A DNA stretch of 64,000 nt from Alkalihalobacillus pseudalcaliphilus (lineage in GTDB: Bacteria > Bacillota > Bacilli > Bacillales > Bacillaceae_D): NCBI RefSeq assembly GCF_028610675.1, contig NZ_JAQQWS010000011.1:32742-96741 (forward strand). Reading direction: 5' to 3'. Under the pieces are notes generated by a model. The model saw only the letters and a program-made list of their open reading frames with translations, did not search any database and had not been told where the DNA came from. Shown piece after piece: positions 51,406-61,323 of this stretch; position 1 is the stretch's first letter; every line of letters begins with the position of its first letter. The translations under genes and the position numbers were made by a program.

Positions 51406-54400
51406 TCACCTCCCTCTCGGCATTTTGCTTGCTCTGCCATTGCTCCTGTCAATATGCTCTTTTACTGGTCTCCAAATAATTTGACCTACAACACGCCCCT
51501 CAAGAATAACGTCAGATGCCTCTATGTTGATTTGCCTATCTCCCATTGGATTAGGTAGAGTAGAGGCAACATTTAAGCTCAATTGATTAAGCTGAGCGGC
51601 AAGTGCACCACTCACTCCGACACCACTTGCATACGCAGGTAAATTTTTGATCCCTTTTACAATCTTGAGTGATTGCTCGTGTGTAAAGACTTGAGCACCA
51701 CGCTGTAAGTTGTACACGCCTAAATCAGCAATAGACCATTTGCGACCCTCTCGCACTAATTCGGGGCCTCCACCATCGCCTAAAAGAGCAGGACCACCAG
51801 GATGATGATCGGTACCCTTAGCGTAAGCTGGCATACGCATAGTTGACATAGCAAGACGTAACCCAGCCTGTACGCCTGTCCAAGCGGCATTAAGAGTAAC
51901 GGACTTTGTAGCTGGCTTGACCGCTTCATCGTGTACCTTTTTCGCTGTACCGTTGTCCGTCACTTCAACATCTTTCTTGACATCTTTTTTGAGTTCATCG
52001 TTCATTTTCTTGGCGTTTTCTTCGCCTTGTTTGATGGTGCGGTTATTTTCTTCTTGTCCACTTTTCAAAGCACCTAGAGCACCGCGCTGTTCGCGGAAAT
52101 CATCAGTAATTTGTTTGACCACATCTTGACGCTTTCTTTCTTTATCAAGTGTCTCTGCGTTCAAATCTGTCGTGTCATTGATAAGACCAAGGATAGATTG
52201 ATAGTCTCCTATTTGCTTATTCAATACATCTAATTGTTCTCGTAAAATAGCATCCTTATGTTCTTCTTTGCCTAATTGCTCGTTCAACAAGTCGCGTTCT
52301 TTGATTTTCTCATCCAGTTGCTTCTTAGCAATGTCAACACCTTCTTGACCTGCTTCATTGATATTCAGCTTGTCTAAGTGGATTTCAGCATATAAACTTT
52401 CAACCTCTTTACCAAGCTCAAGTTCTTCTTTTGTAGCATCGATTATTCCAAGGTGTTCATTTCGTTGCTCAAGGAGCTTCACTCTTGTTTCAGCAAGCCC
52501 TTCATTTTGAACACCTGTCAAATAAATTCTTTCTTCATCCAACCTCTTTAATTCTTCTTGAGTATTTTCTTGATTGAAATATTGATTAGAAATCTCATCC
52601 AATCTAGCTTCTATACCATCTTTTCCAAGCGCGTTTAACTCATCCAAACCTAAAAGTCGCTTATTAATCTGCTCTATCTCAAGCTCTGAATCTTTTATCG
52701 TATCAAGTAGTTCACTTCGCTTCACAAGCCACTTGGCGTGTTCCAATTCAATCTCTTCAACAGCCATATCATGAAGGAGTCGGATGTGATCCTCTAATTT
52801 TTCATTTACACCCGCGATGGCTTCACCTTGAGCAGAATGAGCTTCCGCGGTCTGAGGTGCATTTTCAACAATTACTTGGTTATACCCAATCATTTTATCA
52901 AGCTGTTCATTCGACATTCCTGATTTTTTTCGCAGTTCCTCATATCGCTTCTCTAATTCTTTAAAAGCCTCTTCTTCTGGATTAGAAGCCATTTCTTTTC
53001 TAATATCAAGGAGTTCACCAAATTCTTTTGTTGTAAGTTTTGACTCGTCTCTTAATTTCGAGTAACCCTCCGCTGCCGCTTCAAGCTCTTTGTGCTGGTC
53101 AATCAAGCTTTGAGCCATATCAAGGTTTACTTCGGTTGCTTTATCCGTATCCTTCGTCAAATTATAAATAGCAACACCTAACCCCGTAATACCAGCAATA
53201 GCAAGAGCAACAGGGCCACCAACAGGAGCAAGAGCGACTAATCTCGCCACTAACCCAGCACCCTTTGTCGCACCAATAGCCGTAGTCAAAGAGCCTACAA
53301 TCTTAATACCGCCACCTATGACCGTAAACAAGCCACCCAATACCTTAGCGGCTGGACCAACAGCGGCAACAAGAGCAATCAATTTCAGGATATTCCTTTG
53401 CTGTTCCTCGTCCATTTCAGCAAAACCATTAGCCACATCCTCAATCTTTTCGAAAAATGGTTCCATCGCATCAAGGGCACCCATCACCGCTGGTACTAAC
53501 GCATTACCTAAAGTAATGGCTACATCTTTGATGCGGTTCCACATCATGATCAATTGAGACTCAGTAGTAGCGTATCTTTCTGCCGCCTCGTTTTGTAAAG
53601 CAGAGTTTTCAGCCCAAGCCTCATTCGCTGTTTTTAAAGCTGACGTTGCCATTTCACTGGCGTTAGATGACCTTAAAATTGTGTCACGTAAACGGATTTC
53701 TGACATGCCTAAATCATCAATGATCTTGAATGCTGATTCACCCTGTTCTGACAAATCACCAAGGCCGCCAAGAAAAGTAAATATAGCTGTAGCTGCGTCT
53801 TCTTCAAAGGCTTTCCTGAAATTTTCTACAGACATACCCGCAATACGTGCAAACTCTTTTAAATCTTCGCCTCCCATTTCGACACTTGCTGCCATATTGA
53901 TCATTAATTTAGAAATGGCAGACCCACCCATTTCTGCCCGAATACCAACAGAAGAAAGGGCGGTTGAAAATCCAAGAATATCCGCTTCGCTCATGTTAAT
54001 CTGACTTCCAGCCCCCGCAATACGCAAAGCCATATTGGCGATTTCAGATTCAGTAGCGGCAAAGTTATTACCTAGATCAACAACAGTAGACCCAAGACGA
54101 TCAAAGTCATCTTGAGCCATACCTGTGATATTTGCCAACCTCGCAAATGCAAAAGCGGCCGTTTCGCTCGTCATGTCGGAGGCAACGCCCATAGCTAACA
54201 TGTTTTCTGTAAATCCTAATACATTTTCTTTCTCGATCCCAAGCTGAGATGCGGCTGCGGCTGTGTTGGCGATCTCTTCTGTTGATACTGGGATGACTTT
54301 GGCTAAATCCCTAAACGCCTGGTTAAATGTCGCAAACTCTTCTTCTGTTGCATCTGTTACTTTTCTAAAATTAGCAAAAGCTGACTCAAAATCCATCGAT

Positions 54401-54957
54401 GCCTTAAAGACAGCGGCACCACCTGCAACTATCGGAGCTGTTACTCTTGTCGAGTACCAATTCCCAAAATCATTGAGAGTCTTCCCTGCATCTTGCACTT
54501 TTTGACCGATTTCTTGTGTTGCCTGTCCGACTTCTTCCAAAGACTTCTTGTATTTCTCAGGTGAAGACGTGTCACTCATAGCTGCTTGTTGTGCTTCTAT
54601 TTCTTGATTGGTGTCAATAATCGCATTTTCTAAACGTTGTTCACTCGTTTGCAATTTGACTAAATCATTCGCAAGTTTATCTGCTTCTTCGGAGTTTTCA
54701 CCGTACATTTCTTTGGCTTTTTCGAGTTGCTTCTCAGTCAGTTCAATTTTCTTACCGACATTCTCTTTTTCATTTCCAAGACGTTTGACCTTATGTTCCA
54801 GCTTCTCCGTTTCAGTGGATGAGTGTTTCATCTGCGTTTCGGTTAGCTTCATCTCGTTCTTCATCTTGGAATTGGCTTGATTGATTTCTTCCATGCCTTT
54901 TTTATATTCTTCATTAAAAACACTAAACTTAACTTTTACCTCTGATTGCCTTGCCAC
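51406..54957 (-). CDS. tail tape measure protein
   Basis: 1183 residues. N-terminal coiled coil (about 20-140), the TP901 core with ASQLGIEKENVLGF, LRLMAEMGGS-like text around residue 330-400, membrane-like helices (about 600-640) that may insert into the host, and further coiled coils to about 1020. It sets tail length and helps DNA entry. GTG at 54957 follows GAGGGGTGA and is chosen over ATG at 54984, which lies in the end of the frameshifted chaperone frame. Confidence 0.92.
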   Translation of the reverse strand: MARQSEVKVKFSVFNEEYKKGMEEINQANSKMKNEMKLTETQMKHSSTETEKLEHKVKRLGNEKENVGKKIELTEKQLEKAKEMYGENSEEADKLANDLVKLQTSEQRLENAIIDTNQEIEAQQAAMSDTSSPEKYKKSLEEVGQATQEIGQKVQDAGKTLNDFGNWYSTRVTAPIVAGGAAVFKASMDFESAFANFRKVTDATEEEFATFNQAFRDLAKVIPVSTEEIANTAAAASQLGIEKENVLGFTENMLAMGVASDMTSETAAFAFARLANITGMAQDDFDRLGSTVVDLGNNFAATESEIANMALRIAGAGSQINMSEADILGFSTALSSVGIRAEMGGSAISKLMINMAASVEMGGEDLKEFARIAGMSVENFRKAFEEDAATAIFTFLGGLGDLSEQGESAFKIIDDLGMSEIRLRDTILRSSNASEMATSALKTANEAWAENSALQNEAAERYATTESQLIMMWNRIKDVAITLGNALVPAVMGALDAMEPFFEKIEDVANGFAEMDEEQQRNILKLIALVAAVGPAAKVLGGLFTVIGGGIKIVGSLTTAIGATKGAGLVARLVALAPVGGPVALAIAGITGLGVAIYNLTKDTDKATEVNLDMAQSLIDQHKELEAAAEGYSKLRDESKLTTKEFGELLDIRKEMASNPEEEAFKELEKRYEELRKKSGMSNEQLDKMIGYNQVIVENAPQTAEAHSAQGEAIAGVNEKLEDHIRLLHDMAVEEIELEHAKWLVKRSELLDTIKDSELEIEQINKRLLGLDELNALGKDGIEARLDEISNQYFNQENTQEELKRLDEERIYLTGVQNEGLAETRVKLLEQRNEHLGIIDATKEELELGKEVESLYAEIHLDKLNINEAGQEGVDIAKKQLDEKIKERDLLNEQLGKEEHKDAILREQLDVLNKQIGDYQSILGLINDTTDLNAETLDKERKRQDVVKQITDDFREQRGALGALKSGQEENNRTIKQGEENAKKMNDELKKDVKKDVEVTDNGTAKKVHDEAVKPATKSVTLNAAWTGVQAGLRLAMSTMRMPAYAKGTDHHPGGPALLGDGGGPELVREGRKWSIADLGVYNLQRGAQVFTHEQSLKIVKGIKNLPAYASGVGVSGALAAQLNQLSLNVASTLPNPMGDRQINIEASDVILEGRVVGQIIWRPVKEHIDRSNGRASKMPRGR

Positions 54958-54986
54958 ATGCTCACCCCTCTCATAAAAAAACAAGC

Positions 54987-55183
54987 CTATTTCGGCTGGG
55001 GATTATTTTTCCATCCGTCATACGCTTGTTTTCCTTGGTAAATTCGTTCGACACTAACTATTGGATAGTGCCAAAAAATTTTCTCTTCTATTCCACTTAT
55101 CAAACAATAGAGCACATACCGATCTTCAACACATTCAACTTTTAGTTCTGGTTGTTTGACTTCGTTGTCTACTTTTTTTTTGT
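54987..55183 (-). other. -1 frameshift extension of the tail assembly chaperone
   Basis: The chaperone gene ends ...ACA AAA AAA AAG TAG, an A9G run (55181-55172). A -1 slip gives GTA GAC AAC... open for 61 codons to a TAG at 54987-54989, stopping just before the tape measure start. The extension contains cysteines and aromatic residues (KVECVEDRYVLYCL, KIFWHYPIV), i.e. real protein-like text. This is the lambda gpG/gpGT arrangement. Confidence 0.85.
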
Positions 55184-55621
55184 AGTTTCTTTGAAAGCAT
55201 CGGCAAAGGCGTTCTGGTCAACAGGCATCGTTGCCAAAACAAGAGCACCATACGTTTCAATGGTTGTTGGTATATCCTCATGGTATAAATGCGTAAATTG
55301 CTCATAGGTGAGGTCTAACCCTGGGTTAACTCCCATAATCGAGAGATATATAACCTTCAAATATTTAGTTGTGTCAACGCCTTTCAACGCTTCTTCCCTG
55401 TTAGCTTCTGGGTCTAAAGCAGATCGAAAAACAGCGTCCAAGTCCGCTAAATCTGTAATGTTGGATGATTTAATAAGTCCTAACTTCTCACCTAAATGCA
55501 TGGAATAGTTCGTAATGGTAGCAGGTAGTTTCTGTTCATTAACAAAGACCTGTTTAAATTCACCGTTTTCCTCAATCATTTCGGAGTGTTTCAACGTGAT
55601 CGTTTCAAATCGTTTTGTCAT
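55169..55621 (-). CDS. tail assembly chaperone
   Basis: 150 residues in the zero frame, 211 after the -1 shift. The position between major tail protein and tape measure, and the slippery A9G at its end, identify it as the gpG-type chaperone that coats the tape measure during tail assembly. Helical, with LDLTYEQFTHLYHEDIPTTI. AGGTGA precedes the ATG. Confidence 0.85.
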   Translation of the reverse strand: MTKRFETITLKHSEMIEENGEFKQVFVNEQKLPATITNYSMHLGEKLGLIKSSNITDLADLDAVFRSALDPEANREEALKGVDTTKYLKVIYLSIMGVNPGLDLTYEQFTHLYHEDIPTTIETYGALVLATMPVDQNAFADAFKETTKKK

Positions 55622-55660
55622 AATTTCACCTCATAAAAAAAGAAAGAGAGAGGGTCTCCC

Positions 55661-56191
55661 CTACTCTCCATCCTCTATTAATGCTCTTATTGCCGTGACT
55701 TCTTCGGCTGTAAAAGGATTTTCTCCTGGATCGCCTTTGGCTCCTGCTGGACCTCGTTGACCCTGCTCACCTGTATCACCTTTGTCACCCTTATCACCCT
55801 TATCACCTTTCGGGCCTTGTGGTCCAGGAGGACCTTGCACACCCTCACCACTACCAGATGATTTTCGGACAACACGTGCAAGTCCACCTTCTTCCACAGG
55901 TTCAGCCAAAAAGCCAATACCTGTACCCTCAGATGCTACAATAACGCCATTCTCCCCAACTTCTACATATGCTCCCGCTTCTAACACTTGACCTGACTCA
56001 ACTTGCCAAATAGGAGCATTGTTGATAGTAACATAAACTTCTTGACCTTCAGTTAATGGACCAGTAGATCGAAAATCAGGAGTCCCTCCCAATTCAGTTA
56101 TCGAAATGGTTGGTACCCCATTCCCTCCTGAGAGAGACAATAATCGATTAGCAGCCACATCCTGAGTAACAATCGCTTTAAATTGTGTCAT
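55661..56191 (-). CDS. collagen-like phage structural protein
   Basis: 176 residues. An N-terminal beta domain of about 115 residues (VTQDVAANRLLSLSG, GTGIGFLAEPVEEGGLARVV) similar to capsid decoration/head-fibre domains, then a Gly-X-Y stretch of about 40 residues (GPPGPQGPKGDKGDKG...). It probably forms trimers and decorates the virion. Coupled by ATGA to the major tail protein gene. Confidence 0.75.
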   Translation of the reverse strand: MTQFKAIVTQDVAANRLLSLSGGNGVPTISITELGGTPDFRSTGPLTEGQEVYVTINNAPIWQVESGQVLEAGAYVEVGENGVIVASEGTGIGFLAEPVEEGGLARVVRKSSGSGEGVQGPPGPQGPKGDKGDKGDKGDTGEQGQRGPAGAKGDPGENPFTAEEVTAIRALIEDGE

Positions 56192-56787
56192 CCTTCTACA
56201 CCTCCACCGCCACCAGTAGCAGCAACAAGTTGACGAGAAAATGACTTATGCCAATCTGTTTTTACTGTTGAATCATCGACTTCCTCTGACAAAGCCTCAT
56301 AATAAAGTTGGCTATATTCGTCTGGATATGCCGTGAGATTTAGTTCCATTTCCGCAACCTGGTCAGCACCATTGGTCACTGTAAATTTAAAACCAGTGGC
56401 ACTGATGCAATTAGGAAATGCGATCAATTTCGTCACATCTTCAAATTCGTCAATCACATCTGCTGTATATATAAATTCTAAGCCTTTAGCCTCAGTCCCG
56501 TATGAATAAACACCAGGCTTCAATCCTTCTTTTGATAATCCGAAAATTTTTCTCAAAACATCTACAGGCACATGAGCAGAAACAGTCAGATCGTGTTTCT
56601 CAGGCTTGGTACGCTTCTTCGCTTCTTGTCCTTCTACCATTTTTACAAGCTCTTTCATCGTTGTTTCACCCGAAATCGTTCCTACGCTCCCGAACTTTGT
56701 GCCTTCTGACGGTGTACCATTTTCAATAAATTGCACACTTGAATTCTTAATAGATATTGCATCAAATTCTTTCACTACTGTCGCCAT
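56188..56787 (-). CDS. major tail protein
   Basis: 199 residues, beta-rich with a glycine-rich C-terminus (TGGGGGVEG). FDAISIKNSSVQFIENG and the region TADVIDEFEDVTKLIAFP are typical of siphovirus tail tube proteins. It lies between the connector genes and the chaperone. It overlaps the gene before by one base. Confidence 0.82.
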   Translation of the reverse strand: MATVVKEFDAISIKNSSVQFIENGTPSEGTKFGSVGTISGETTMKELVKMVEGQEAKKRTKPEKHDLTVSAHVPVDVLRKIFGLSKEGLKPGVYSYGTEAKGLEFIYTADVIDEFEDVTKLIAFPNCISATGFKFTVTNGADQVAEMELNLTAYPDEYSQLYYEALSEEVDDSTVKTDWHKSFSRQLVAATGGGGGVEG

Positions 56788-57215
56788 TAAGATAATACCT
56801 CCTCAATCTTTTTATCAATCTCATCATGGATTCCGTTTATAATCCTTGGTGTTGCTCGTTCAAGGCCGCGTTCCATAAAGCTTTGTTCCTTGTGATTTCG
56901 TGGGCCACGCCCTTCATTCGGAAAAACAAGGTAACCATAACTACCTGGTCGATTAGCAGCACCGCCCCTTGATTTAACGGTAAACCCTAAATTTTCTTTT
57001 TCATCTGTTGACCACTTTCTAAATCTAGCATGGCTTTTTAACTTACCAGGCTTAGTAGGCACAGAAACAGGAATAAGAGCCGTTATATCTTTGGTGGTAT
57101 GACTTACCCCTTCTTTGTGCAAATATGTGTTCACAGTCTGCTCTACATTTTCTGGGAGCCTTTTAAACTTCTCTTCTAACAGTTCAATCTCGGAATAATC
57201 AAGTTCAAACTTCAT
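56787..57215 (-). CDS. HK97 gp10-family head-tail component
   Basis: 142 residues, HK97-gp10 type (KRLPENVEQTVNTYLHKEG...PVSVPTKPGKLKSHAR...GSYGYLVFPNEGRG). It joins heads and tails. Overlaps its neighbour by four bases. Confidence 0.82.
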   Translation of the reverse strand: MKFELDYSEIELLEEKFKRLPENVEQTVNTYLHKEGVSHTTKDITALIPVSVPTKPGKLKSHARFRKWSTDEKENLGFTVKSRGGAANRPGSYGYLVFPNEGRGPRNHKEQSFMERGLERATPRIINGIHDEIDKKIEEVLS

Positions 57216-57589
57216 TCATATTTCACCAACCTAGAAAAGACCAGCGTCACTCGGTCGATAAATTTATCTGTTTTACCTTTCCTAATGCGTTCTTTGATTG
57301 TCTGTTGAAACTCAACTGCTTTGACCTTGCTAATCAAACTAATGATGTCAATGGTATTCGTTTCGACATTAGCGTTGTCTTCAGACACGTAGACTACATA
57401 AATTTCTTGCCTTAATTTCCCTATAGCTTCTTCCTTTTTAAAATCTCCATAGACAATTAAAAAGAAGTTCATAGGGTTTAAGTCATCATCAGTCATTTCA
57501 TCTTCGTACACGTTCAAATTGAATGATTTTAGAGCATCATAGATTAATTGCTGTTGTTCACTCATGATTTCTTTAGATCGTTCATTCAA
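57212..57589 (-). CDS. tail completion/terminator-like protein
   Basis: About 125 residues. TTG 57589 follows AGGAGGTGG, which lies in the end of the previous gene; ATG 57565 is an alternative. Alpha/beta text (FFLIVYGDFKKEEAIGKLRQEIYVVYVSED) fits the tail terminator/completion protein position of the HK97 module. Specific family not certain. Confidence 0.65.
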   Translation of the reverse strand: MNERSKEIMSEQQQLIYDALKSFNLNVYEDEMTDDDLNPMNFFLIVYGDFKKEEAIGKLRQEIYVVYVSEDNANVETNTIDIISLISKVKAVEFQQTIKERIRKGKTDKFIDRVTLVFSRLVKYE

Positions 57590-57941
57590 TCGGACCCACC
57601 TCCTGCAACAAAAAAAAGAGATAGTTTTGTTTACTATCCCAATCAACTCTAAAAATGTCATATTGTGTTTTATCGATGACCGCAGCAAGTTTTGACCGCT
57701 TAACATCCTTAAAATGAGGCGGAAACCTTGTTTTAATCTTTAAGTCAAGGGTAGCACCAAGAGTGCCAGCTAACTGATAATCTTCGTCTCTAGCACTCAT
57801 AAGCTGAAAAGCAAGTACGCCCTCTCCCGCAAAAGTTGAGCCCACTTGCTTACCACGTTCCCTAATAGGAACATTTCGACCGTATTCTAAAAATCCATCG
57901 TTAAATACATCATGTATCGGATTTAGTGGCCGCCTTAGCAT
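57582..57941 (-). CDS. head-tail joining (head closure) protein
   Basis: About 119 residues, beta-barrel-like text (YGRNVPIRERGKQVGSTF...YDIFRVDWDSKQNYLFFLL). It resembles SPP1 gp16/Phage_H_T_join proteins. The start is either ATG 57941 or GTG 57947. It overlaps the upstream connector gene by 32 bases. Confidence 0.7.
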   Translation of the reverse strand: MLRRPLNPIHDVFNDGFLEYGRNVPIRERGKQVGSTFAGEGVLAFQLMSARDEDYQLAGTLGATLDLKIKTRFPPHFKDVKRSKLAAVIDKTQYDIFRVDWDSKQNYLFFLLQEVGPIE

Positions 57942-58203
57942 CCTCACGAGCCTTCACACCCTCTCGTAAAGCAAGGTTTAAAAGATCACTAGAAAAATTA
58001 TGCGGAAACATTTCAAGGGAATGATTGTAGCCATATCGACAATAATCTAGCAACAAACCTTCCTCAATGGAATGCTCATCATAATCTAATGACCTACCAG
58101 CAATATTATTAAGATAGTTTTTCCCTCGCTCAATCAAACCGTTTAGTGATTCATCCTCATTATCCCAAGTAATCTTAAGATAATCTTTAAGCTTTACCAG
58201 CAT
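57910..58203 (-). CDS. gp6-like head-tail connector
   Basis: 97 residues, all-helical, with LKDYLKITWDNEDESLNGLI typical of gp6/SPP1 gp15-like connectors that attach to the portal. It overlaps the capsid gene stop by one base (TAATG). Confidence 0.85.
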   Translation of the reverse strand: MLVKLKDYLKITWDNEDESLNGLIERGKNYLNNIAGRSLDYDEHSIEEGLLLDYCRYGYNHSLEMFPHNFSSDLLNLALREGVKAREDAKAATKSDT

Positions 58204-59414
58204 TATCCCTCGACTCCTGGAATCACGTCACCAAAAGCAGAAATTTCATACACAGTGAACGAGTCAGCATCTAACGGTCGACCATTGACCAATTGACGAG
58301 TTAAATAAAGGCGTTGATCCTCAATCATACGAAGAATGTCAGTTGTTTCTAGCTTCGCACTAACACCAACACCCATAAAGTAGTTCTTTGGCTTGCCCGC
58401 AATCATTTTGTTTAAAGGCACCGCAAAAGATTGGATAATACTTAAGCCAGGCACCGCAAAATTGTTGAACGTCCACGTTCCGTCATCCTTTTGTTTGGCA
58501 CCAATAGCGAAGAACTTTTCAGCATAATCAAGTGGATTAACAATTAGCGTTACACCTGTATAGCGACGAGTACCATTTTTCGTAGTTGGAGCAAGGATCT
58601 GTTTACCGATTGTTTTTGGCGAAAAGTCAGCTAATACAATTGCTTCTTTATCTTCGTAGCCATTTGTAGGATGTAAGGAGCTTTCTAAATTCTTGATCAT
58701 ACCGATAGGCTGTTTAACACCTGTACCTTTTACAATTACGTTTTCTAGCTCATCAGCAATGACCTCTAAGATAACCGCACGAACATAACGATCTAACCAA
58801 CGCGGCCCTAATTCAAACATGGCCTTTGAGACAACTAAGAAACCACTAAGCTTGTACATACCCATTTCAACCGTGTGAAATCCACTATCAACCATTTCTT
58901 GGATTGTCGCTGTTACATCGCCCCAAAATGCATGAGTAGCTCCCTCTTTACGTAATACCCAAGCCGTTGTTGCACCAGTGCGCTGGAAGTTAACAGCAGA
59001 AATAAGAGGATGCTCTTTGTGCAAGTCCTCAAAAACACGCTCAAAAACAGTTGGTGGCATCAATTCAAGCACTTCGTCAAATGACTCTACGTCGATGGCG
59101 GCGTTATAAAATTTCTTTTCCTCTGTTGTAAGAACGCGAACACCACGAGAAGCTAGAACTTGATCATTCCAATTTTCATCATTTGCTAGCTTAGCATCCT
59201 TGATCGTCTCCTGCATCAACGTTTGGATGCTATTGAAATTTGTTTCAAAGTTGTTTACGATTTTTTCGGCAACCTCTTTCGGATCGCTACTCTCAAATGC
59301 TTCTGCCATTGCATTAATTTGAGCGTCTTTGTCAAACCCCTTGTCTTTCCCGTCTAAGTTCTTCATACCAGCAAACGTCTGTAGGTGCATCTGCACTAAA
59401 AAATTCTTTTTCAT
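58203..59414 (-). CDS. major capsid protein, HK97 fold
   Basis: 403 residues. An N-terminal helical scaffold-like region to about residue 100, then the HK97 core (FYNAAIDVESFDEVLELMPP, GDVTATIQEMVDSGFHTVEM, ELENVIVKGTGVKQPIGM). The ClpP-type protease upstream should cut off the N-terminal part during maturation. GGGAGA precedes the ATG. Confidence 0.92.
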   Translation of the reverse strand: MKKNFLVQMHLQTFAGMKNLDGKDKGFDKDAQINAMAEAFESSDPKEVAEKIVNNFETNFNSIQTLMQETIKDAKLANDENWNDQVLASRGVRVLTTEEKKFYNAAIDVESFDEVLELMPPTVFERVFEDLHKEHPLISAVNFQRTGATTAWVLRKEGATHAFWGDVTATIQEMVDSGFHTVEMGMYKLSGFLVVSKAMFELGPRWLDRYVRAVILEVIADELENVIVKGTGVKQPIGMIKNLESSLHPTNGYEDKEAIVLADFSPKTIGKQILAPTTKNGTRRYTGVTLIVNPLDYAEKFFAIGAKQKDDGTWTFNNFAVPGLSIIQSFAVPLNKMIAGKPKNYFMGVGVSAKLETTDILRMIEDQRLYLTRQLVNGRPLDADSFTVYEISAFGDVIPGVEG

Positions 59415-59444
59415 AATTTTTCTCCCTCCAAAATAAAAAACGCC

Positions 59445-60155
59445 CTAGTTTTGGCGTTTAAATTTGTTTAAAAATGTATTTTGTTCTTGATGAACCTTGT
59501 GGGCACGAAAACGCTGAAGCACTGAGTTCTTATATTCTTCTGGAGCTGTATCATCATCCTTGACAACTTCATTCACTCGATCTGCTAAACCGATATCTAC
59601 AGCTTCGTCAGATGTAAACCACGTCTCGTTTTGTAGCATTGTCTCTATTTCGCTACGCTCTCCTTTAAAACGAGTCATATAAATGTCTACAATAGACTTA
59701 TCAACACCCTTTAGAGAGTTTAACGTCTTTTCTATATCGCTTTTGTTTCCAATCGCAAAAGTCCACGCCTCATGAATCATTAACATAGAACCTGTATTCA
59801 TGATTAGTTCATCCGCAGCCATGGCAATTACAGATGCAGCTGATGCCGCCCAACCGTCAACATAAACCGTTACTCTCGCTTTATGATTCTTGAGTTGATT
59901 GTATATAGCGATACCGTCAAATACATCTCCACCAGCACTATTAATATGGACATCGATGTTATCTGTCTCCACATTTTTCAGAGCCTCACGAACGTCATTG
60001 GCCGAAACCGAATCATACCACCATGACTCTCCAATATCACCGTAAATGGTCAATTCGGTTGTATCACCACTTGTAGAAGCCTTAAATTCATGATTAATAC
60101 TTGAAGCAACTTCATTAAATTTTTCATTTTTAAATCGCTTGATCTTTGTCACCAC
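59445..60155 (-). CDS. ClpP-type prohead protease
   Basis: About 237 residues. The catalytic serine is in VDGWAASAASVIAMAADE and the histidine in MLMIHEAWTF; GGDVFDGIAIYNQL is the oxyanion region. The start is one of adjacent GTG codons near 60155; the first GTG at 60161 abuts AAAGGGG. The gene overlaps the portal end. Confidence 0.9.
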   Translation of the reverse strand: MVTKIKRFKNEKFNEVASSINHEFKASTSGDTTELTIYGDIGESWWYDSVSANDVREALKNVETDNIDVHINSAGGDVFDGIAIYNQLKNHKARVTVYVDGWAASAASVIAMAADELIMNTGSMLMIHEAWTFAIGNKSDIEKTLNSLKGVDKSIVDIYMTRFKGERSEIETMLQNETWFTSDEAVDIGLADRVNEVVKDDDTAPEEYKNSVLQRFRAHKVHQEQNTFLNKFKRQN

Positions 60156-61311
60156 CCTCACCCCCTTTCAAATGTTCTTCAGCTTCTGCATAGTTTTTCG
60201 TTATGAAATGTTTGGAGGCCCATTCTTCTTCTAGCGGTTCTTTGTCTAACAAATTCCTGTTTTCATTAATAGAATGTGTGCCACTAGAAAAAAGCTTGTC
60301 TAATGCATTAGCAAGCCTTGTAATATCAACATGTTTAATCATGGATGCATCAATCTTCAAATACGTCCTCTTTAAATAATTTTCTTTCCTGTAATACTTG
60401 CGATTGGTTTCATCTTCAAGTAATTCAGCGATCGGAGCGATACATAGCATTAAAAAGTTATCGGTTTGAGCTTCTACGTCAGCAAGATCACCTTTGATCA
60501 ATCCTTTAGGTACATGCAAAGAGATCGCTACAAAATCTATAACATCATCAATGATAGCTCTGATATCACGACTGTCTTTCCATGCGGATTGACTACTATT
60601 GGATCCGCTAAAGACTTCTTCAAAATTTAAGCCACTTTGTAACGGAAGAACTGCGCCACCTTCAGCTTCAAAAAACTCTTTGAATTGAACATTGAATAAA
60701 TCCTCAATCATCTCTTGTTCTTCATCGGTCTGTGCCCGAGATATGTCCATTTCTAAAATTCCACGCAATGCATTATTTCGTTTATAAAGATTAGATGCAG
60801 CTGAAATGAACTTACCATAATCTTTGTATAGGCCATCAATAACGTCGAGAATACGCTTATTATTCAACTTATAAAAAAGAACTTCCGATTCTCGAAACAC
60901 TTTATTAAGCGTTAAATCTTTGATCGTCACATCTTTATATAATTTTTCCTTAAATGCTAAATCTACAACTTCCCAGTTTTCCGCAATGAATAATTGTTCA
61001 TCATGCATAATGACTAAACATTCATTTTTATTAACAAGACGCGACACTAACTCATGTATAAAATCCGTTGCATTTTGATTAATATTTGGTTCGACGTTAA
61101 AAAGATAGTAATTATTCTTTTTTACCTCATGCCCTTCTTCAAAAGTTCGAAAAACTGCTCTTGATAGAGTATTAGCTATTAGATCGATACAAGCATCGAT
61201 CGCTAATCGTTTGTAATACGCATTAACACCCAGCTCCATGATAACGGTCTTTAAATCAAACTGTTTTTTGTCTTTTTTTAAAACCCCACCAATAAATTCA
61301 CTAAACCACAC
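60130..61311 (-). CDS. portal protein, HK97 family
   Basis: 393 residues. ACIDLIANTLSRAVFRTFEEG, PLQSGLNFEEVFSGSNSSQS and the central DDVIDFVAISLHVPKGLIKGD are typical of HK97-type portals. It forms the dodecameric ring at the capsid vertex for DNA passage. GTG start after AGGAGGTGAGAGA. Lies directly behind the terminase. Confidence 0.9.
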   Translation of the reverse strand: MWFSEFIGGVLKKDKKQFDLKTVIMELGVNAYYKRLAIDACIDLIANTLSRAVFRTFEEGHEVKKNNYYLFNVEPNINQNATDFIHELVSRLVNKNECLVIMHDEQLFIAENWEVVDLAFKEKLYKDVTIKDLTLNKVFRESEVLFYKLNNKRILDVIDGLYKDYGKFISAASNLYKRNNALRGILEMDISRAQTDEEQEMIEDLFNVQFKEFFEAEGGAVLPLQSGLNFEEVFSGSNSSQSAWKDSRDIRAIIDDVIDFVAISLHVPKGLIKGDLADVEAQTDNFLMLCIAPIAELLEDETNRKYYRKENYLKRTYLKIDASMIKHVDITRLANALDKLFSSGTHSINENRNLLDKEPLEEEWASKHFITKNYAEAEEHLKGGEGGDKDQAI

Positions 61312-61323
61312 TCTCTCACCTCC

